Assembly: GCA_021200895.1 (NCBI GenBank)
Contig: JAJQFX010000076.1
Span: forward strand, 1 to 7,228
Direction: 5' to 3'
DNA from: Clostridiales bacterium
GTDB lineage: Bacteria; Bacillota; Clostridia; Oscillospirales; Oscillospiraceae
DNA: 7,228 nt
The position numbers and the translations under genes were made by a program. Positions 4,827 through 7,228 of the stretch are shown here, piece by piece. Each line of letters starts with the position of its first letter. The stretch's first letter is position 1. A model generated the notes under the pieces. That model worked only from the letters and a program-made list of their open reading frames with translations, was not told the origin of the DNA and did no database searches.

Positions 4827-5842
4827 ATGCCGGAAATCAGGGAAGCGCTGGTCACGGTCTATGCGCCGAAGGAGGAGCTGGATAAGCTGTTCGACGCCCT
4901 GCGCCCCGCAAAGGTCAACTATGTGATGCCTTACCTGCCGGACGCGAAGGCGAAAATCGCGGAGTACGCCAAAACCTGCGATGTGGCCATCCTGAATGGC
5001 GACCTGTACGACTTCATGCTGGCAAACCCAAACCTGAAATGGGTGCATTGCTGCCACGCGGGGGTAGACCGCAGCGCGAGGCCGGAGGTGTTTGAACGGG
5101 GCATCCTCCTCACCAGCTCCGCCGGACGGAGCGCCCCGGCGCTGGCGGAGCACGCCCTGCTCTTCATGCAGATGCTGACCTACGATATGCCCATGCTGTT
5201 TCGCGCCCAGGGGGAGCACCACTGGGCGGTCAGCCGGGACTATCTGCGGAAAACCAACATTTTCGGCAAGACCCTGGGCATCGTCGGCCTGGGCAATACC
5301 GGCACGGAGCTGGCCAGACTTGCCAAAGCCTTCCGCATGAACGCCCTGGGCTGGCGGCGCAGCCGGAAACCTGCGGAAAACGTGGACAGGATCTATGCCA
5401 GCGAGGAGGGGGACGACTTCAAGGCGTTCCTCGCCCAGTGCGACTATGTGGTGCTGTGCGCCGAGCTGAACGACGCCACCTTCCACATGATGGATGCTCA
5501 GCAGCTGGCGGCCATGAAGCCTACGGCATTCCTCATCAACGTCGGACGGGGCAAGCTGGTGAACGAACCGGCGCTGGTTCAGGCGCTGAAGGACGGCGTC
5601 ATCGCCGGAGCGGGGCTGGACACCTTTGAGACGGAGCCGCTCCCCCCCCAGACAGCGAACTGTGGGACCTGCCCAACGTCATCATCACCCCTCATGTCAC
5701 GCCTGCCCTGGCCGACCGGGAGGCCAGGAGCATCGGCTATGCCATCCAAAACATCAAAGCCTACCGCGAGGGCGGGGTCATGGTGAATCGGGCGACGGAA
5801 AAGAGCATCTTCTCCGGTCAGCGCAGCCCGGATAAATACTGA
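4827..5842 (+). pseudogene. D-2-hydroxyacid dehydrogenase (NAD-binding), frameshifted before the catalytic His
   Basis: The family reduces 2-keto acids, such as hydroxypyruvate, glyoxylate or pyruvate, with NAD(P)H; the substrate here is unknown. Visible marks are the Rossmann motif GLGNTG at residues 154-159, catalytic Arg241 in NVGRGKLVNE, and Asp265/Glu270 in GLDTFETEPLPP. A run of eight C (5642-5649) then breaks the frame. As written, translation continues into an unrelated Pro/Ser-rich tail to a stop at 5784-5786 (319 residues). Six or nine C would restore DSELWDLPNVIITPH and so on, with the catalytic His codon at 5693-5695, to TGA at 5840-5842 (337-338 residues, a normal length). The ATG at 4827 has AGGAGG at 4813-4818. 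The glycosidase-like gene follows 42 bases after the restored stop, so the two are probably one operon. If the shift is real, the enzyme lacks its acid-base His and should be dead. Confidence 0.88.
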
Positions 5843-5884
5843 GCAGGCATGGGACGGCCCACACCTGCCTGAAGGAGGACGATT

Positions 5885-7228
5885 ATGGCACATTGGTGGA
5901 ACGATTACCCCTGGAGGATGGTGCAGACCAACCTTCGGGAGATAGACATGGCGCACATGGACGCCGCGGCCTACGCACGGGAATTGAAGGAGTTCGGCGC
6001 GACCGTGGTCATGCTGAACGCGGCGGGCATCATCGCCAGCTATGACACAGACCTGGAATACCAGACGAAAAGCGCCTACCTCTCCGGCGACGGCATCGGG
6101 GAAATGATCGAGGCGTGCCACAGAAACGGCATCCAGGTCATTGCCCGGACGGATTTCTCGAAAGTCCGCTATCCGGTTTACGAGCAGCACCCGGACTGGG
6201 CCTACCGGGACAAAGACGGGAACATCCTCAACTACAACGGCGACGTTCAGTGCTGCCCCAACGGGGCGTACCAGCAGGAGAAGCTGCTGGAAATCCTGCA
6301 AGAGGTGCTGACGCGCTTCCCCTTTGACGGGGTGTTCTGCAATATGTCCGGCTTCCTGGTGGTGGATTACAGCGGCGTCTATCACGGCCCCTGCCACTGC
6401 GAGAACTGCAAGCGCAAGTTCAAAGAGAAGTTCGGCCTGGACATCCCAGAGAAGGACGACCCCCGCAATCCGGATTACCTCAAATACTCCGCCTTCAAGG
6501 GGATGGTGCTGCGGGAGCAGAAGAAGCGCCTTTTGGAAACGGTGCGGGCCATCAGCCCGGAAATCGCCGTCAACGGGGTGGATTATATCCGCACGGAGTC
6601 CGGCACGGAAATCGGCGTGCCCCAGTGGCAGCTTTCCGCCAGCTCCAACTGCCGCCTGACGGTGGGCAGCGGCCACAGCCGCCCGGCGGACAACGCCAGC
6701 GTGGACTTCCTGGGCTTCCGGTATCGGGAGACCTCCGTCAGCCCCGCCCAGATGGCCCTGCGCCAGTGGCAGAACCTGGCCAACGCCGGTTCTGCCAGCC
6801 TGTACATCATGGGCACCCTGGGCAGCCACGCCGACCGCTCCTGCCTGGAGGCCAGCAAACCGGCTTTCCAGTTCCACGCGGCCCATGAGGGGCTGTACCG
6901 GAACCTGTCCTCCGCCGCCAGGGTGCTGGTGGTACATAAGGGGCTCCTGGCCCGGAGCGACCCTGAGGTGAACGGCTGGATTCGGGCGCTGACCGCCGGG
7001 CACATCCCCTTCGACGAGGTGAAGCTCTCGGACCTCACCCCGGAGCTGCTGGCGGAAAAAGAGGTGGCGGTGCTGCCGGACGCAAAAATGCTGGGGGACA
7101 GCCAGGCGGCCCTGCTGGACGGGTTCGTGCAGGGCGGCGGCATCCTGGTGGCCACCGGGGAGACCGGCCTGTACACCCAGACCTATCAGCCCAGAGCAGA
7201 GCAGGCGCTGCGGTGCATCGGCATGAAG
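5885..7228 (+). CDS. Glycosyl-hydrolase-like protein with GH42-type trimerisation domain, partial at right edge
   Basis: The frame stays open from the ATG at 5885 to the end of the window, giving 448 residues with the C-terminus missing. AGGAGG at 5873-5878 supports the start. Residues 1 to about 330 look like the hypothetical glycosyl hydrolase 6 (GHL6) type of TIM barrel: MDAAAYARELKEFGATVVML near 25-44, then GIQVIARTDFSKV, HPDWAYRDKDG, and FDGVFCNMSGF with Asp148. A cysteine cluster C170-x-C172-x2-C175 before KRKF is typical of these proteins and may bind metal. From about 346 (RVLVVHKG) the sequence matches the beta-galactosidase trimerisation fold of GH42 enzymes, including GGGILVATGETGLY. 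No signal peptide is seen, so it should act in the cytoplasm on imported oligosaccharides. Substrate and catalytic acids are not identifiable. It is probably co-transcribed with the dehydrogenase at 4827. Domain assignment is by recognition, not by a database search. Confidence 0.85.
   Translation, partial: MAHWWNDYPWRMVQTNLREIDMAHMDAAAYARELKEFGATVVMLNAAGIIASYDTDLEYQTKSAYLSGDGIGEMIEACHRNGIQVIARTDFSKVRYPVYEQHPDWAYRDKDGNILNYNGDVQCCPNGAYQQEKLLEILQEVLTRFPFDGVFCNMSGFLVVDYSGVYHGPCHCENCKRKFKEKFGLDIPEKDDPRNPDYLKYSAFKGMVLREQKKRLLETVRAISPEIAVNGVDYIRTESGTEIGVPQWQLSASSNCRLTVGSGHSRPADNASVDFLGFRYRETSVSPAQMALRQWQNLANAGSASLYIMGTLGSHADRSCLEASKPAFQFHAAHEGLYRNLSSAARVLVVHKGLLARSDPEVNGWIRALTAGHIPFDEVKLSDLTPELLAEKEVAVLPDAKMLGDSQAALLDGFVQGGGILVATGETGLYTQTYQPRAEQALRCIGMK

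Noticed and set aside
4707..5486. 259-codon open frame on the minus strand
   Set aside because: Antisense to the dehydrogenase, whose Rossmann motif and catalytic Arg are clear on the plus strand.
5579..7003. 474-codon open frame on the minus strand
   Set aside because: Antisense to the glycosidase-like gene and the end of the dehydrogenase; the translation is low-complexity His/Gly/Val-rich without motifs.

Overview
The window looks like a stretch of chromosome from a GC-rich, low-oxygen Firmicute, most likely a gut clostridium of the Oscillospiraceae type. This is inferred from GC-rich codon use, strong AGGAGG-type ribosome binding sites, AT-rich intergenic gaps, the gene content, and a CRISPR repeat that resembles clostridial type I-B repeats. 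No marker gene fixes the species.

Layout: (1) 70-786, minus: uracil-DNA glycosylase (ung). (2) 866-1480, plus: an alkyladenine (3-methyladenine) DNA glycosylase interrupted by an in-frame stop inside a short A-rich block. The two base-excision glycosylases diverge from an 79-bp gap that holds a near-perfect palindrome overlapping -10-like boxes on both strands. (3) 1496-2153, plus: a HAD-superfamily phosphatase, 15 bp behind the glycosylase, with a frameshift in a run of six G near its C-terminus. (4) 2154-2333: AT-rich leader with a strong promoter, followed by a CRISPR array at 2334-2871 (eight intact 29-bp repeats, eight spacers of 31-38 bp, one decayed terminal repeat). No cas gene lies in the window. 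(5) 2885-2938: two stacked hairpins followed by T runs on the minus strand. (6) 3053-4426, plus: type-B carboxylesterase with a complete catalytic triad. (7) 4427-4826: 400-bp non-coding gap with two long hairpins and a promoter-like region. (8) 4827-5842, plus: D-2-hydroxyacid dehydrogenase, frameshifted in a run of eight C just before the catalytic histidine. (9) 5885 to beyond the right edge, plus: a glycosyl-hydrolase-like protein with a GH42-type beta-galactosidase trimerisation domain, in an apparent operon with the dehydrogenase.

How it fits together: the left part is base-excision DNA repair under apparently shared control, the middle is phage/plasmid immunity memory, and the right part looks like metabolism of glycans, esters and hydroxyacids. 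The most notable features are the shared ung/aag palindrome, the isolated CRISPR array with a duplicated leader-junction motif, and three separate reading-frame lesions in otherwise well-preserved genes. Two of the three lie in homopolymers, so sequencing or assembly error has to be weighed against real decay or phase variation. I did not find a convincing new multi-gene system.
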